Assembly (NCBI GenBank): GCA_016703155.1
Contig: JADJCP010000002.1
Location: 62,001 to 126,000 of the forward strand
Length of the DNA stretch: 64,000 nt
Direction: 5' to 3'
From: Hydrogenophilales bacterium
Lineage (GTDB): Bacteria > Pseudomonadota > Gammaproteobacteria > Burkholderiales > Thiobacillaceae
Shown here: in pieces, positions 7,456-18,011 of the stretch
How the letters are laid out: each line of letters opens with the position of its first letter
How positions within the stretch are numbered: position 1 is the stretch's first letter
The notes under the pieces: model-generated
Seen by the model: only the letters and a program-made list of their open reading frames with translations
Told to the model about the DNA's origin: nothing
Databases searched by the model: none
Position numbers and translations under genes: made by a program

Positions 7456-10350
7456 TCACCATTTCCCACTCCCCCCGCTCCGCCCAGGTAGCTTCTTGGC
7501 TTTATCTTTGGCCTTGTCGACCACGCCGGCATCGTCCCATAGGGCATTGTGCGGACTGATCTTGCCGGCCTTGGCGTTGTAGTCCCGCTGCACGCCGCCC
7601 TCGCGGGTCTTCACTTCATCACGGCCCCGGCCGATCTCGACCTGATTGCCTGACCGCGCGCCCTCGACCTCCTTGACGACGCCTGCGCCCTTCTTGGCCG
7701 GATCTACATGACCTGGTGGCATCGGCACCACTTGGGCGGCATCCGTCTCATATTGGCTACGCACGGCCTCCATGGTGATGGACTTGTCATCGAGGGACGG
7801 CAGTCCTGGTGTTGGCATCGCCTTGTAGCGGTCGCCTAGATCGCTGTTCGGCTCCGGCGTCAGGGGCGCGCGTGTCGGCGGGAAACCGGCCTTCTCCATC
7901 CACACCGGCGAGCCGTCCAGCGCCCGGCCCATCTCGCCCTCGGCGAAGAACTTACCCATCCAGTAGGTGGCCTTGTCCCCGGTCAACTCGCCCATGTCCC
8001 GGATACCGTGCTCACCCCCAGCGCCCAGGGCGTTGCGGCTGACATAGTTATGAAACTCGGGCACCCAATTGATCTCACCGCGCGCCGCCATGGCCATGAC
8101 CCGTTCGGCGCTTTGCCGGTATTCCTGGGACTGCTCGTGGGAGCGTTGCGAGGCCTCGGTGCGCGTCAGGGTTTCCTGGTGCCCGGCCTGGATCGACTTG
8201 GCGTGCTCGTCGCCCTCGGTGATCCGCTTCTGGAAGTCCTTGCTATGGACGAATTCATCGGCCAGGGTATTGGTATCGGTGATGCCCACGGCATGCGCCG
8301 CTTCGCGGGCTCTGCCAAGCGCATCAATAATCTGGTTTGAATTTATCTGTGTCCCGCTTGCATTTGCTGCCAATGGAACAAGTTCAGCCAGTTTGGGCGT
8401 TCCAATGGTCAGTGCAATCAGATTGTTTGCCTGCGCCGTATCCGAAATCTTCAAATCGCTGGCCAGCTTGTCGCGGATGTCATGCAGCCGGTCGAGCTTC
8501 GTAGCCAGGCCGGCGCTTTCGCCATGGCGCCAGCCTTCCCCGAAGATTTTGTCCATGCCGTAGCGCTGGGTATAGCCGTCAATCTGAGTCAGTGTCGCCG
8601 CATGGGCGCGCTGCGCGGCCTCCGATTCCTGGGCGGCTATGCGCTCGGCATTGGCCGATGCCGTACTCAAGCGGCTGCCGATCTCCGTCGACGTGCCCAG
8701 AGACGCGGCGGACTGTCCAAGATTTGCCGAGTAGCGAAAATCCCCGTTCAGCATGTCACGGTGCTGATCCGCCCCAGGGCGTTGGTATCCTGGCTCATGA
8801 AGGCGCTCGAGTAATTCGGCGCCAGATCGATCTTGTCGAGACTCAGGTTGCCAGCATAGTCCCCGGCCTGGCGTGAGCCGAAGCTGGCCGAGGTGCCCAT
8901 CGCGGTCATAAACCCAATGCCTGCGTTGGCCAGCTTGTCCATGCCGAAGACGATGGCGCTGGCGATTACTGGCACCGAGATCAACAGCCAACTGGTGATG
9001 GCCAGTTCGGACATGGTGGTGTCGTAAATGGTCGGCGCCGTGTTCAGGGTGAGGCCCTGGATACCATTGGCATAGCCGGCCAGGGCCGTCGCCTTGGCCG
9101 CTTTGGTGGAATGCAGGTAGTTCACCACGGCATAAAGCGGTGGCCACATGGCCAGCCAGACCATCGATAGTCCGTACATCTTCAGGACACGGATGGCGCC
9201 CATGCCGCCCATCAGCAAGGCGATCAGGATGACCAACGGGAAGGCGGTATAGACGATGGCGGTGATGCCGTTATGCAGCAGCGGCAAAGCCGACTCGGCG
9301 ATCTTGCCGCCGACGATCTTCTGCGCATTGTGGGCGGCCGTCGTCTGGGCCTGGGCCATCCCGAGCATCAGCGCCGACGGGTCGTTGGTGCGCTGCGAGA
9401 AGATCACCCCAGCCCCGTTGACGGCATTGATGAGGCCGTTCTGGCGAATGAGTTGCGCGGTGGTAGCCGCCGCACCGCCCAGGGCGGATCGGTTGTAGGC
9501 CGCGACAAGTTGGGTGTTCAGTTCGGTCGATGCCGCGTTGACCATGGCCGCGTCGATGTTCTGGCCGATCCTCGCCTTCAAAGCCGGGTTCACGAACACC
9601 GCCATGTTGGCGATCTGGTTGGTCACCTGGGTTGCCAGGCTGGCATCCAGGGCGGCATAGGCCACCGGGCAGGAATAGGAGTCGACGCTCCCTCCGGTAC
9701 CGTGGAGGGTCGTAAACCGCGCCTGGTTGGTGTTGGCCAGGAGCGGCCAGAGATCCCGGGAGTTGTTGAACGCATTCGCGTCGATCAGCCCCTGGGAGAT
9801 ATCATAGATGGTGCAATTGGCAATGAAGTTGACCGAGATCCGTCTCGAACACCGGATCTTTGAAGCGGGTTTTAGAGGCCTCCTGGATCAAGGTCGCACC
9901 GAACATCATGCCGGTTCGCTCGTAGGTCAGGCTACCCGGCAGGGTCACCATGCCATTGCCGGTCAGCACCGCCGGCAGGGTCTGGAAGGCCGTCTCGAAG
10001 AGTTCGGTGAGGCCCGATCCCGTACTGGTGACGATCGACGCCAGCGAGCCGATGCCCCAGGGCACGTTGTCCACCAGGACCGGCGCTTGCGCCGCCGTCT
10101 TGTCGATGATCTGCACCGTGGTCTTGGGCACCAGCAGCACGCCATTAATCAGAAACACCGCGATCAGCCATTGGACGCCATATAGGTGCTTCATTACCGC
10201 CATGGCGATCAAGGCGCCGAAGAAGCCCAGGATCAGCACCATGGCGATGGCGCCGAGGTAGCTGTCGCCGCCCATCATGGCGGCGATCGCATTGAAGATC
10301 AGGGCCAGGGTGTCGAGATCGCCGTAGCTGTAAATGGTGTAGCCGTTCAC
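7456..10350 (-). CDS. traG: TraG mating-pair stabilisation protein (two frame breaks)
   Basis: It is read in three frames. An N-terminal membrane region (MNGYTIYSYGDLDTLALIF, then helices such as AIAMVLILGFFGALIAMAVM) is followed by TLPGSLTYERTGMMFG, the membrane-associated TraG_N domain and a long hydrophilic C-terminus rich in Ala/Glu/Gln. Two compensating indels interrupt it: an extra base at 9833-9834, and CCCC at 8772-8775 where one more C is needed. Restored length is 964 residues, against 938 in F. The second copy (62403) is unbroken across the 8772 site. TraG acts in pilus assembly and mating-pair stabilisation in the inner membrane, and its C-terminus can mediate entry exclusion. Confidence 0.88.
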
Positions 10351-10362
10351 GGGGTGCTCCGG

Positions 10363-11793
10363 TCAGCGCAGTGCCGAATACGCCAGCAGGTCGCGGACCT
10401 GCTGCGGCATCGAGGCGCGCAGATCGCGTTCGAGCTGGGCGACTTGCTGGATGATGGTGGTCGCCACCTGGGCCTTCTGCGCGGCCACCTGGCGGTCGGC
10501 GTTGAGCTGCTGGATGAACTGACGCGCCAACTCCACATGCTTGCTCAGTTGTTCGTGTTGAGGGGGGACGAGCTTTGCATTGTGCAATTCCACAGTCATC
10601 GCTTCGGTCACCATGCGCGACATCATCGCGTGGACGAACTCCACCGCCACGTAGTCGTTGAACTGCGCGCGCAGGGATTCCGAGATGGCGCTGTTCTTGA
10701 CCGTGCCGCCCGCCGCGAGGATGCGGTAGACCGGTACCGGGACGTTGTTCACGAAATTGATCTCCGTGGCGCTCGGTGCCTGGTTGCCGGCGCGGATCTT
10801 GTCGGCCAGGGAGGCCATGATGTCGGCGACCCGTTTGCTCATGGACGTGAAATCACGGCATGAGTAGGTCGGATTGAGGCAGTCGGTGGTGTCGCTGCCA
10901 CAACTGAGAAGCTGGATCCTGTTGACGCCACACGGTCCGCTATCAGCGTAGAGCAATGTGGATGTCTTCAGGTCGGCAGGCCCGAGCGATGCGGGGAGGT
11001 TATTGCCATCGCTGGCTTGTGGGTAGATCGTCGTCCCGGTCACCGACATGATGACTTCCCGGTCACTGTCGTCGAGGTGCTGCATCTTCTTCAAGGACTG
11101 CCAGACCAGATTGCCTTTGAACGCAGGAATATCTTTCAGGTTGGGATCGGTCGAGGCGGCCGCCATGACTGAATTGACGTTGCCGGCGCTCTTGCAGTAT
11201 TCCCGTGCCGCCGCGCCATCCGCCGCCCTGCCCGTCAGCCAGGCGATCTGCTCGCAGTTCTTGGCGGTGGCCATGCCCAGCATCTGGTAGCCCTCGTACA
11301 CCGCCATCTTTGCCGCCTCGCAACTGGAGATGTTGGCGCGGTTCACCATCGTCTGGATCGAGTTGAACCACTCCATGGTGTCGCCCAGGAGCGGCTCTAC
11401 CGATTTGATGGCCAACTGAAAGAGGACGCCCGGCAAGGCCGAGGTGATGCCCTTCAACATATCCTTGAAGCCATCCGCCGAGATATGCGAGAAGGAACCG
11501 GCGAAGGCATCAATGCCCGAGCAGCCGTTGCCGGTGCGCAGGTATGGCGCCTGTGCCGCCAGGAGCTGATAGGTCTTGTTCGGTGTCCGGACGAACATCG
11601 AGCCGGCCGTGTAGGTGTTCATGGTCTGGCCCTTGAAGGCCTGGGGCGCGGTGGTGTTGACCATGCCGTTGAACATCGAGTTCGCCTGGTCTTGCAGGGA
11701 TTCGGCGTTGGATGGCAGGCAGGGCGCCATGGCCAGCACCAGGGCGATGCCCGCCGTGAGGGTGGCGCGCCTGGGGGTGAATGTCAGGGTCAT
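10363..11793 (-). CDS. traH: TraH pilus assembly protein
   Basis: The product has 476 residues (F TraH 458). It has a signal peptide (ending SNAESLQDQ) and then the family pattern: MFNGMVNTTAPQAFKGQ, GCSGIDAFAGSFSHIS, ISSCEAAKMAVYEGYQ and SCRDFTSMSKRV. The C-terminal third is a predicted coiled coil (ELARQFIQQLNADRQVAAQ). TraH works in the periplasm on F-type pilus extension and retraction with TraF and TraW. The several cysteines fit the DsbC-like and TraF thioredoxin-fold proteins in the same operon. The start overlaps the traF stop by 4 bp. Confidence 0.92.
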   Translation of the reverse strand: MTLTFTPRRATLTAGIALVLAMAPCLPSNAESLQDQANSMFNGMVNTTAPQAFKGQTMNTYTAGSMFVRTPNKTYQLLAAQAPYLRTGNGCSGIDAFAGSFSHISADGFKDMLKGITSALPGVLFQLAIKSVEPLLGDTMEWFNSIQTMVNRANISSCEAAKMAVYEGYQMLGMATAKNCEQIAWLTGRAADGAAAREYCKSAGNVNSVMAAASTDPNLKDIPAFKGNLVWQSLKKMQHLDDSDREVIMSVTGTTIYPQASDGNNLPASLGPADLKTSTLLYADSGPCGVNRIQLLSCGSDTTDCLNPTYSCRDFTSMSKRVADIMASLADKIRAGNQAPSATEINFVNNVPVPVYRILAAGGTVKNSAISESLRAQFNDYVAVEFVHAMMSRMVTEAMTVELHNAKLVPPQHEQLSKHVELARQFIQQLNADRQVAAQKAQVATTIIQQVAQLERDLRASMPQQVRDLLAYSALR

Positions 11794-12650
11794 GGTTCAA
11801 GTCCTTCCAGGGAGCGAATCGGGGTTGAGGCATCGACGTAATCGCTGGCACTCGGATTGGCGATCGCCATGACGCGATCGACCAGTTCCGATTCCGACTG
11901 GATACCGAAGGCGATCGGCGCCACCTCGCGGGTCGCCGGGTTCGCCAGGTACACGGCAGGGACCGTCGTCGCCCCCAGCGCCGCTGCCTGGCCACGGTCG
12001 ATATGCGGCTGTGGAAACTCGTTCAGCGCGCCCCCATCCAGCGTCACCGGAAAAATCTTGATCCCCGTCGCCTGGGAGAAGCCGAGAAGCACCGGCGCGA
12101 AGGCATGGCAATACGGGCAATCCGACTTGAAAAAGAAGTACAGGACATGCGTCCTGGCCAGGCGCTCGAAGGTCTGCCGGCGCTGCGCCTGCTTCTGGCT
12201 GTCGAAGGCCTGCAAGCCGACCGCCGAGACCGGCCGCGCCTGGGTGAAGTCGTAGTCCGGATTCGCCCAGACGACCCGCTGCCCGGCCTCAGCTAGTTGA
12301 TCGGCGATCTTCACCAGGGCTGTGCGGTATTGCACGTAGCGCTCGACGTTCGCCTGGGTCGGATTGAACATGGCGACGATGCGCGCCTCTTCCATACCGG
12401 CCTTGAATTGCTCGTAGCGCTTCACTTCGACCGGTTTGGCCGTAGTTGAGCCAGGGCTTCCCTTGGGCTCCTTGGGCGGTTTCGCTGGCGGGAGTGGCGC
12501 GGCCTCGTACCAGAACCAGCCTCGTTCCCGGTCACCCAGAAACGGTTTACCCGTCTCCATCTGCGGCTGCGCCCAGACCGGGCTGATCGATACGCACCCG
12601 AGCAGCAGGCACCCCAGGAGCCAGCCAGTGCATTGCGTCGTGGCGTTCAT
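11790..12650 (-). CDS. traF: TraF periplasmic thioredoxin-fold protein
   Basis: The product has 286 residues with a lipoprotein-like or Sec signal (LLGCLLLGCVSISPVWA). FLGDRERGWFWYEAAP is the usual TraF opening. A proline-rich linker and a thioredoxin fold follow, with an intact CPYC pair at YFFFKSDCPYCHAF. Unlike the F-plasmid protein, the active-site cysteines are retained, so it may be a real disulfide isomerase for TraH, TraU and TraN. It overlaps traH and the next upstream small gene by 4 bp each. Confidence 0.9.
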   Translation of the reverse strand: MNATTQCTGWLLGCLLLGCVSISPVWAQPQMETGKPFLGDRERGWFWYEAAPLPPAKPPKEPKGSPGSTTAKPVEVKRYEQFKAGMEEARIVAMFNPTQANVERYVQYRTALVKIADQLAEAGQRVVWANPDYDFTQARPVSAVGLQAFDSQKQAQRRQTFERLARTHVLYFFFKSDCPYCHAFAPVLLGFSQATGIKIFPVTLDGGALNEFPQPHIDRGQAAALGATTVPAVYLANPATREVAPIAFGIQSESELVDRVMAIANPSASDYVDASTPIRSLEGLEP

Positions 12651-13030
12651 TCGCCGCCCTCCCCGACCGGAAAACGGCCGCTCGCGCAGTAATTCACCTG
12701 ATAGGTCAGGCTCTGATCCTTGGCGGGCAGTGCCAGGCCCTTCTCGTCACGCTCGATCACACCGGCCTGGCGGGTCACCACTTGAAGCCGGCCGCAGCCG
12801 GGCTCCTTGTGCCCGCCGATGCGCGTCACATCGATCAGGATCGGCGCCGAGGCGCCGAAGGTCCGCGTGAAGGCACGCGCATCCCGGTTGTCCAGTTCGC
12901 CCTCGGCCTGGCCGGTCTTGAGGGCCGTTATCAGGAGGGGTTTCAGGCTGGTCACGGTCTGGCGTGCCCAGGCCACTTGAGCGGACCAGGCGCCCAGGAC
13001 CAGGATCAGGATCAATGCACGGCGGGACAT
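12647..13030 (-). CDS. Small exported protein between traF and traN
   Basis: The start at 13030 gives 127 residues with a signal peptide (MSRRALILILVLGAWSAQVAWA). The mature protein (TSLKPLLITALKTGQAEGEL, later GGHKEPGCGRLQVV and TYQVNYCASG) has two cysteines that could form a disulfide. I do not recognise a family. It overlaps traF by 4 bp and the traN 3' end by 19 bp, so it is a regular operon member and probably acts in the periplasm. Confidence 0.65.
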   Translation of the reverse strand: MSRRALILILVLGAWSAQVAWARQTVTSLKPLLITALKTGQAEGELDNRDARAFTRTFGASAPILIDVTRIGGHKEPGCGRLQVVTRQAGVIERDEKGLALPAKDQSLTYQVNYCASGRFPVGEGGE

Positions 13031-15060
13031 GAGGTCTCCCCTTGGAAATAGCAGGACGTGGCGCTCGGCGTCACGGTGGCGGGATTCACCTGGTCCATGA
13101 ACTCGGAGAGGTCCATGGCCGAGAGATCGAGTTGCTGCAACTGGCTGGCGCTGAAGCCGCCACAGTTCGGATTCCTGGCGGTGCCCATGCCCATGCCCAG
13201 CGAGGCCTTGCCCTGGGTATTGATCGCCTTGGCCAGCAGCGAGTTGAAGCAGCAATGCGAGTAGGTCCGCTCCAGACACGTGCCGATCAACGGCAGCTTC
13301 TTCGAGCAGTACGCCCCCAGATCCACGCACAGGCGCGCGTCGCGCTTCAAGGCGGTCTCGATGTCGGCATCCTTGCAGTCCATCAGCCCGGAGAATTGCA
13401 GGGCCATCATGGCGATCGTCCACGGGCCGGGCACCAGAGACGACAGGAAGGATTGCACGGACACTTCGCCGGCCAGGAAGCCGGCCAGGGCGGAACTGGT
13501 GCCCGAGCCGAACACCGAGGCAAAGCCGTTGATGACCAGGTTCGGCGCGTCCGAGACGAACAGGGCGTCATACATGTAGGTCGATACACCCGCTCTGCCC
13601 GCAGTCGTGGCAGCGGCAATCGCTGAATTGGAGAACAGGCTCCCCGAGCCCGAGCCCCCCTTGTTGCAGCAGTTCACCAGACCAAAGAGCTTCTTCTTGC
13701 AGCGACTGTCGTAGCCTTTGAATATCTCCAGGGTGTTCGGGTCAAGATACCCCCCGGCCTCCCGGCCCGCCTCCATGTACGCCGCCACCAGGCCCAGATC
13801 CGAATCCGGCTCATGGCCGGTATCCCAGACCACGCCGTGGCTGTCGGTAAAGACCTGGCCGGCGCAATTCGTCACCGTCTGTTGCCGGGTGGTGTCTTCC
13901 ACCATGCAGGAGAAGCGCGTTTGCGTCGCCGTGCAGACGTTCGGAATGAACTGATCCCAATCGACGCAATTTGTACCGATGTTCGTGCAACTGCCCCAGC
14001 GGGGTTGATTGCAGTCCGACTTCGGGTCGAGATTCAGGCAGGAGTACTTGGCCTGATAGGCCCAGCAATTCCGGGTGACCGGATGGTTGTTGATCCAGCG
14101 GGTCGCCCTGGGCTGGGTACAGACCGACGCGGTGCGTTCGCACTTGTCGACAGGGCCGGTGCCCGTGGCGCCCCCGGTGGGGATATCCGTGCCATCGGGC
14201 GGCAACAGGCCGGGCGGGACGCGCGCATCGTAGCCGGCGCAGGGGTTGTTCCAGACATCCCGCTCCGTCGCCCAGGTATCGGCCGCGAAGGTGTCGGTGT
14301 AGGTCCATTCGCGCCAGAGTACCGGGCTGGCGACGTTGCTGGCGTCAAAGCACTGATAACCCACGTAAGGCGCCCAGCGCATCGAATAGCGATCCTCGCA
14401 ATAACGCTCCCAATAGGTATTGGTGTATTCGCAGTGATGCGGCACCGGGTCGCCGCCTCCCCAATACGGGTCGGTCTGGATCGGACCCGTCGACCAGGAG
14501 GGACAGGAATAGTGCCAGGTCACGTCGACATCGAGGTTCTTGGCGCAAGGCTGGTCTTCGACGCGCAGGTAGTAGTTGTGGCAATACTGCTCGTCGTGAT
14601 ACTTCCGGCCCGAGGTCACCGTCTGGTTGGAACAGGCTGAATAGTGTCCGCCGCCGACGCCGACGCCAGTCAAGGCGCTGCTCAGAGGCAGTTGGCCGCT
14701 ACGCAGCTTCTGGGCCTCGTCCGGCACGGCTTGAGCGGCCTGGCTATACACCCCGGACTGGCTGGTATCGCCGCCGCTGTTCAGGGCTGCACACTCCGGC
14801 CTGGACAAGGGAGAGTCGGCGCACTGCGCGCGCGACAGGAAACCCTCCTGTGCCGCGCTGGCGGGATCGACGCCGTAGGGTGCGTAGCCATCCGGTGAAG
14901 ACTCAACAGCCGGTTGCGTCCATTGCGCCCCGGAGTATTGGATGCCGCTATGGATTGTGCCGACCGAAGCCTGGCCAAGGGCGCGCGCCTCGCTCATCGG
15001 GTCGGCCTGCGCCAAGGTGGCGTACATACCGGCCATGAGTAGGGCCAGCGCGTACCTCAT
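13012..15060 (-). CDS. traN: TraN outer-membrane mating-pair stabilisation protein
   Basis: The product has 682 residues (F TraN 602). It has a signal peptide (MRYALALLMAGMYATLAQA) and then a cysteine-rich extracellular protein with repeated Cys/Trp/Tyr motifs such as SCPSWSTG, YWERYCEDRYSMRW and CLNLDPKSDC. The conserved C-terminal region contains YDSRCKKKLFGLVNCC and CSKKLPLIGTCLERTYSHCCFNS. TraN recognises recipient surface receptors and stabilises mating pairs. The many cysteines need the disulfide machinery encoded nearby. Its stop overlaps the 127-residue gene and its start overlaps trbC. Confidence 0.92.
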   Translation of the reverse strand: MRYALALLMAGMYATLAQADPMSEARALGQASVGTIHSGIQYSGAQWTQPAVESSPDGYAPYGVDPASAAQEGFLSRAQCADSPLSRPECAALNSGGDTSQSGVYSQAAQAVPDEAQKLRSGQLPLSSALTGVGVGGGHYSACSNQTVTSGRKYHDEQYCHNYYLRVEDQPCAKNLDVDVTWHYSCPSWSTGPIQTDPYWGGGDPVPHHCEYTNTYWERYCEDRYSMRWAPYVGYQCFDASNVASPVLWREWTYTDTFAADTWATERDVWNNPCAGYDARVPPGLLPPDGTDIPTGGATGTGPVDKCERTASVCTQPRATRWINNHPVTRNCWAYQAKYSCLNLDPKSDCNQPRWGSCTNIGTNCVDWDQFIPNVCTATQTRFSCMVEDTTRQQTVTNCAGQVFTDSHGVVWDTGHEPDSDLGLVAAYMEAGREAGGYLDPNTLEIFKGYDSRCKKKLFGLVNCCNKGGSGSGSLFSNSAIAAATTAGRAGVSTYMYDALFVSDAPNLVINGFASVFGSGTSSALAGFLAGEVSVQSFLSSLVPGPWTIAMMALQFSGLMDCKDADIETALKRDARLCVDLGAYCSKKLPLIGTCLERTYSHCCFNSLLAKAINTQGKASLGMGMGTARNPNCGGFSASQLQQLDLSAMDLSEFMDQVNPATVTPSATSCYFQGETSCPAVH

Positions 15061-15779
15061 CGCCCGGCCCTCGCATAGGCCACGTCGTCGCTGAATTGCG
15101 GCGCCAGCCGATCGATGACGTCGAGGGCATAGGTAATGCTCACGTCACCGGCCAGGCGCACGAAGTCATCCTGGGCAAAGCAGCTATCGTCGCCACAGCC
15201 CGAGGGCCGGGCGCCGTGCCGGGTCAGGACGAAGACCGGCACGGCCTCGACCTGGAAGCGCGCGAAGGCCTCCGGGTCGATGGTCCAGGCAACCTGGCGC
15301 CCGCCGATCAGCTTCTGGACGGCCAGCATCGTCTGGGTGAGCGAGCGATCGACCATACCGCGCAGGACCAGTGTCGCCCCGGTGCGCTCGACCTCGGCGA
15401 CCAGCACGTTCAGGCTGTCGGGCGGCATGGCCAGGGACACGAACACCGATAGCCCGCCCGGCGCCGGCTGGCCCTGGGCCTGCCGTTCCATATACCCCTG
15501 GAAGCGCGCGACGAGCGGCAGGATGTCCGGGGTCGGACTGGCCGGCGCCGGCAGGTTGTTCCAGTGATAAGCGCCCGGAGCCGGCGTCTGTTCAGCCGCC
15601 TGGATCGCCCGCTCGGAGCGCGCCCGCCAAGCAGCGGCATCCGCCTGCTCGGCGGCGCTCATGGCGGCGTCGACGCGGGCCTGCCAATCGACCGAGTTAG
15701 CCTTGCCGGCCGACTGAGCCTGAGCCGAGGTCGCCAGAGCGGCCAGGAGGATCAGCCATGGGAGTCTGCGCATCGCCAC
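15057..15779 (-). CDS. trbC: TrbC pilin assembly protein
   Basis: The product has 240 residues with a signal peptide (LPWLILLAALATSAQAQ). The Ala-rich helical N-terminus precedes the F-type TrbC domain: GLSVFVSLAMPPDSL, LRGMVDRSLTQTMLAVQKLIG, and DPEAFARFQVEAVPVFVLT. The protein is a thioredoxin-fold-like periplasmic factor for pilus assembly that works with TraW. The only cysteines are a pair around GCGDDSC. It overlaps traN by 4 bp and lies 3 bp after traU. Confidence 0.9.
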   Translation of the reverse strand: MAMRRLPWLILLAALATSAQAQSAGKANSVDWQARVDAAMSAAEQADAAAWRARSERAIQAAEQTPAPGAYHWNNLPAPASPTPDILPLVARFQGYMERQAQGQPAPGGLSVFVSLAMPPDSLNVLVAEVERTGATLVLRGMVDRSLTQTMLAVQKLIGGRQVAWTIDPEAFARFQVEAVPVFVLTRHGARPSGCGDDSCFAQDDFVRLAGDVSITYALDVIDRLAPQFSDDVAYARAGR

Positions 15780-15782
15780 CCC

Positions 15783-16795
15783 TCAGAACAACATGCAGCA
15801 GTTCCGCTTGCGGAACAGCAGATAGGCGAAGTCTTCGCCCTTGATCGGGAATTCCTTGGCCGAGCCCCAGAGGATCGAGGACTCGCCAAGGTTTTGGCAG
15901 CACTTGCCGTTGATCTTCCGGGTGTTCGGTACCGGGTAGAGCATCTGCGTCTTGTAGGCCTGGCGATCCATCACCACCGAGGGATGCGGACCACAAAGCG
16001 CGCCCGAGCCGTGGTACTGCCAGGCGACGCCGAACTTGTGCATCTTCGCCTGCAGGCGCTGGGTCAGGAGCAACGACGTGGCCACGCCGCCCGTGTGATG
16101 CGGCACAAAGCCCTGCATGGGGTGAAGACTGCCCTGACAACCGGCACACCAGGGGTAGACGCCAGCGGCTTGTCGATACTCGCCGCGACGCAATCCCCGG
16201 CACACGCCGCCAGCGCCGCCGGATTGGCGAACAGGAAGGCCTCGGGATTGATCCAACTGGACAGGGCAGGGTCATTCCAGGACGGGTCGAACTCGGTCAT
16301 AAAACCGATGTCGATTTCATGCTGCACCAGGCAGGGGTGATCGTTGACCACGCCCAGGGCATAGAGGATCGGGAAGGTGTAGTGATGGGCGTGATAGAAC
16401 GCCGTCGAGGTCGGCTTGGCCGGGGTCGGTGTCGACCGGCTGTGCTGCACCGGTTTGTAACCGCCCGTGTTCATCTCGACACCCCCGAGGATCGGGAAAC
16501 AGAACGGCTGGCGCGGCACCTCGGCGAGCACGGCCGGTTCCCAGAAGCCCAGGCTGATCCCCACCTTCGGCGGGAAACCGCCGCAGGAACAGAGCGGGTT
16601 GCCCGGATTGTCGATATCGGACTGACCGCCGATGTTGGCAATACGCGCGCCGCCGATCGACAGGGGCAGGACGCAGCGCCAGCAGATGTCGGTCACCGGA
16701 TTGGGGAATTTGCCCTCGCAGGAACCCGCCAGGGTGTTGAGCGGCCACAGCCAGGCCAGCAGGAGGACCAGGATGGCGCGGATCATGCGGATCAT
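15783..16795 (-). CDS. traU: TraU (one frame break)
   Basis: The start at 16795 overlaps the traW stop (ATGA). The signal peptide is IRAILVLLLAWLWPLNTLAG, and the mature protein has the expected Cys motifs (DICWRCVLPL, NPLCSCGGFPPKVG, LAACAGDC, WCAGCQGSLHPM and KCCQNLGE). The frame changes near 16165-16175: the first frame reads DKPLASTPG where the family needs PWCAGCQG in the next frame. A single missing base accounts for this and restores 337 residues (F TraU 330). TraU is a periplasmic DNA-transfer and mating-pair protein. It is most likely functional if the break is a sequencing error. Confidence 0.87.
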
Positions 16796-17442
16796 GGTTT
16801 CAGTTCCTCGATGGTCAGGAAGCGATCGCTGGACAGCTTTTGGGTGATGAGCGCCGGCACGGTATCGATCCGGAAACGGCGCACCCCGGCGCCGGCCTGA
16901 TCGAAATACACCGGCCGCAGCCACTTGCGCATCAGTTGCGCCGGGGAGCCGTCGACCAGAACGACTTTCAGACGGTCACCCTGTTGCTTGATGAGCCGCT
17001 CGGCCAGGGCGACCTGGCGCGTATCCGCGCCGTTCAGATAGAGCAAGGCATCAGGAAACGGGGCGATGTCGGCGGGATTGACCGTGGTGCCGGCTGGGAA
17101 GATCACCCGGCCCTCGGCGTCCTGGATGGCCTCGGTGAGGGTGATGCTGGGGTCGAACTGTCGGACCCGGTTGAGCGTCGCCGTGCGCAGCCAGGCGATG
17201 GCCGGGGGTGCCTCGAAGTATTGTTTGCCGCGTTCGCGGGCCTCGGCCTCCAGGCGGCGCCACTCGCCGCTCTCGACCTTCTTCCGGGCGATGTCCTGGA
17301 TCTCGACCAGGAAATCCGGCTCGCTGATCGAATAGACCCGGCCATGGTGGCCCAGGTCGACAGCATTGGCGTGACTCGCCAAGGCGAAGGTCAGCACCAG
17401 CACCAGGACGGCAATCACGGCGAGAAACACGGCGCGCACCAT
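16792..17442 (-). CDS. traW: TraW pilus assembly protein
   Basis: The product has 216 residues (F TraW 210). It has an uncleaved or Sec signal (FLAVIAVLVLVLTFALASHANA), then DLGHHGRVYSISEPDFLVEI, the diagnostic TraW start. The remaining domain carries the pair KVVLVDGSPAQLMRKW and the TrbC-like tail RFRIDTVPALI. It acts in the periplasm with TrbC on pilus biogenesis. It overlaps traU and lies one base after the signal-peptidase gene. Confidence 0.92.
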   Translation of the reverse strand: MVRAVFLAVIAVLVLVLTFALASHANAVDLGHHGRVYSISEPDFLVEIQDIARKKVESGEWRRLEAEARERGKQYFEAPPAIAWLRTATLNRVRQFDPSITLTEAIQDAEGRVIFPAGTTVNPADIAPFPDALLYLNGADTRQVALAERLIKQQGDRLKVVLVDGSPAQLMRKWLRPVYFDQAGAGVRRFRIDTVPALITQKLSSDRFLTIEELKP

Positions 17443-17443
17443 G

Positions 17444-17999
17444 TCAGAACACCGGGTAGGCGACGCCGATCACGGCATCCAGAGGTACCAGTCCACTTTC
17501 CTGGTAGCGCGAGTCGAATGACGCGGGATGGTCGCCCTTGGCATAGAGATAGCCCTCAGGGATCACCCCGGACGCGATCGGCATCAACGGCCTGCCGTCG
17601 CGGGTGCTTGGCATGGCCAGGCCCATGAAACAGTCGCCCACCCAGACCGCCCTCCCCTCGATGCTGATGCGATCGCCCAGGGATGCCCGCCACTTTCTTG
17701 AAGAAGGTACGCGACGGCAGACCGGTCATGGCGCCCCGATACTCATAGAGCATCGTCTCGCCCAGGCGCGGCAGCGTACCGTAGTCGACCCTCGCCACGG
17801 TCCAGGGCATGGACGGGCTGATATTGAGCCGGTAATGACTGGCGAGCCAGAACGCCGACGGAACGATGACCAAGGTGGCCTTCCAGTAACGCGCGGGGAG
17901 CTTGAGGATCTCGACGACCTCTTGCCAGGCCCGCACGGCCAGGGCATGGCTGCGACTGCGTGGCGCCCAGCTTGGCGGCAAAGGGTGTGGGTACGTCAT
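17444..17999 (-). CDS. S26-type signal peptidase of the conjugation operon (frame break)
   Basis: The N-terminal part has a membrane helix (YWKATLVIVPSAFWLAS) and the catalytic Ser in NISPSMPW. The catalytic Lys lies in FFKKVAGIPG. After an extra G (GGG on the coding strand, 17676-17678) the frame shifts to VGDCFMGLAMPSTRDGRPLMP and EGYLYAKGDHPASFDSRY, the conserved second half. Removing the base gives 184 residues, normal for TraF/TrhF-type peptidases that process the pilin. Both catalytic residues are present. It lies between traW and trbI. Confidence 0.85.
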
Positions 18000-18011
18000 C
18001 GGAGCCCCGCG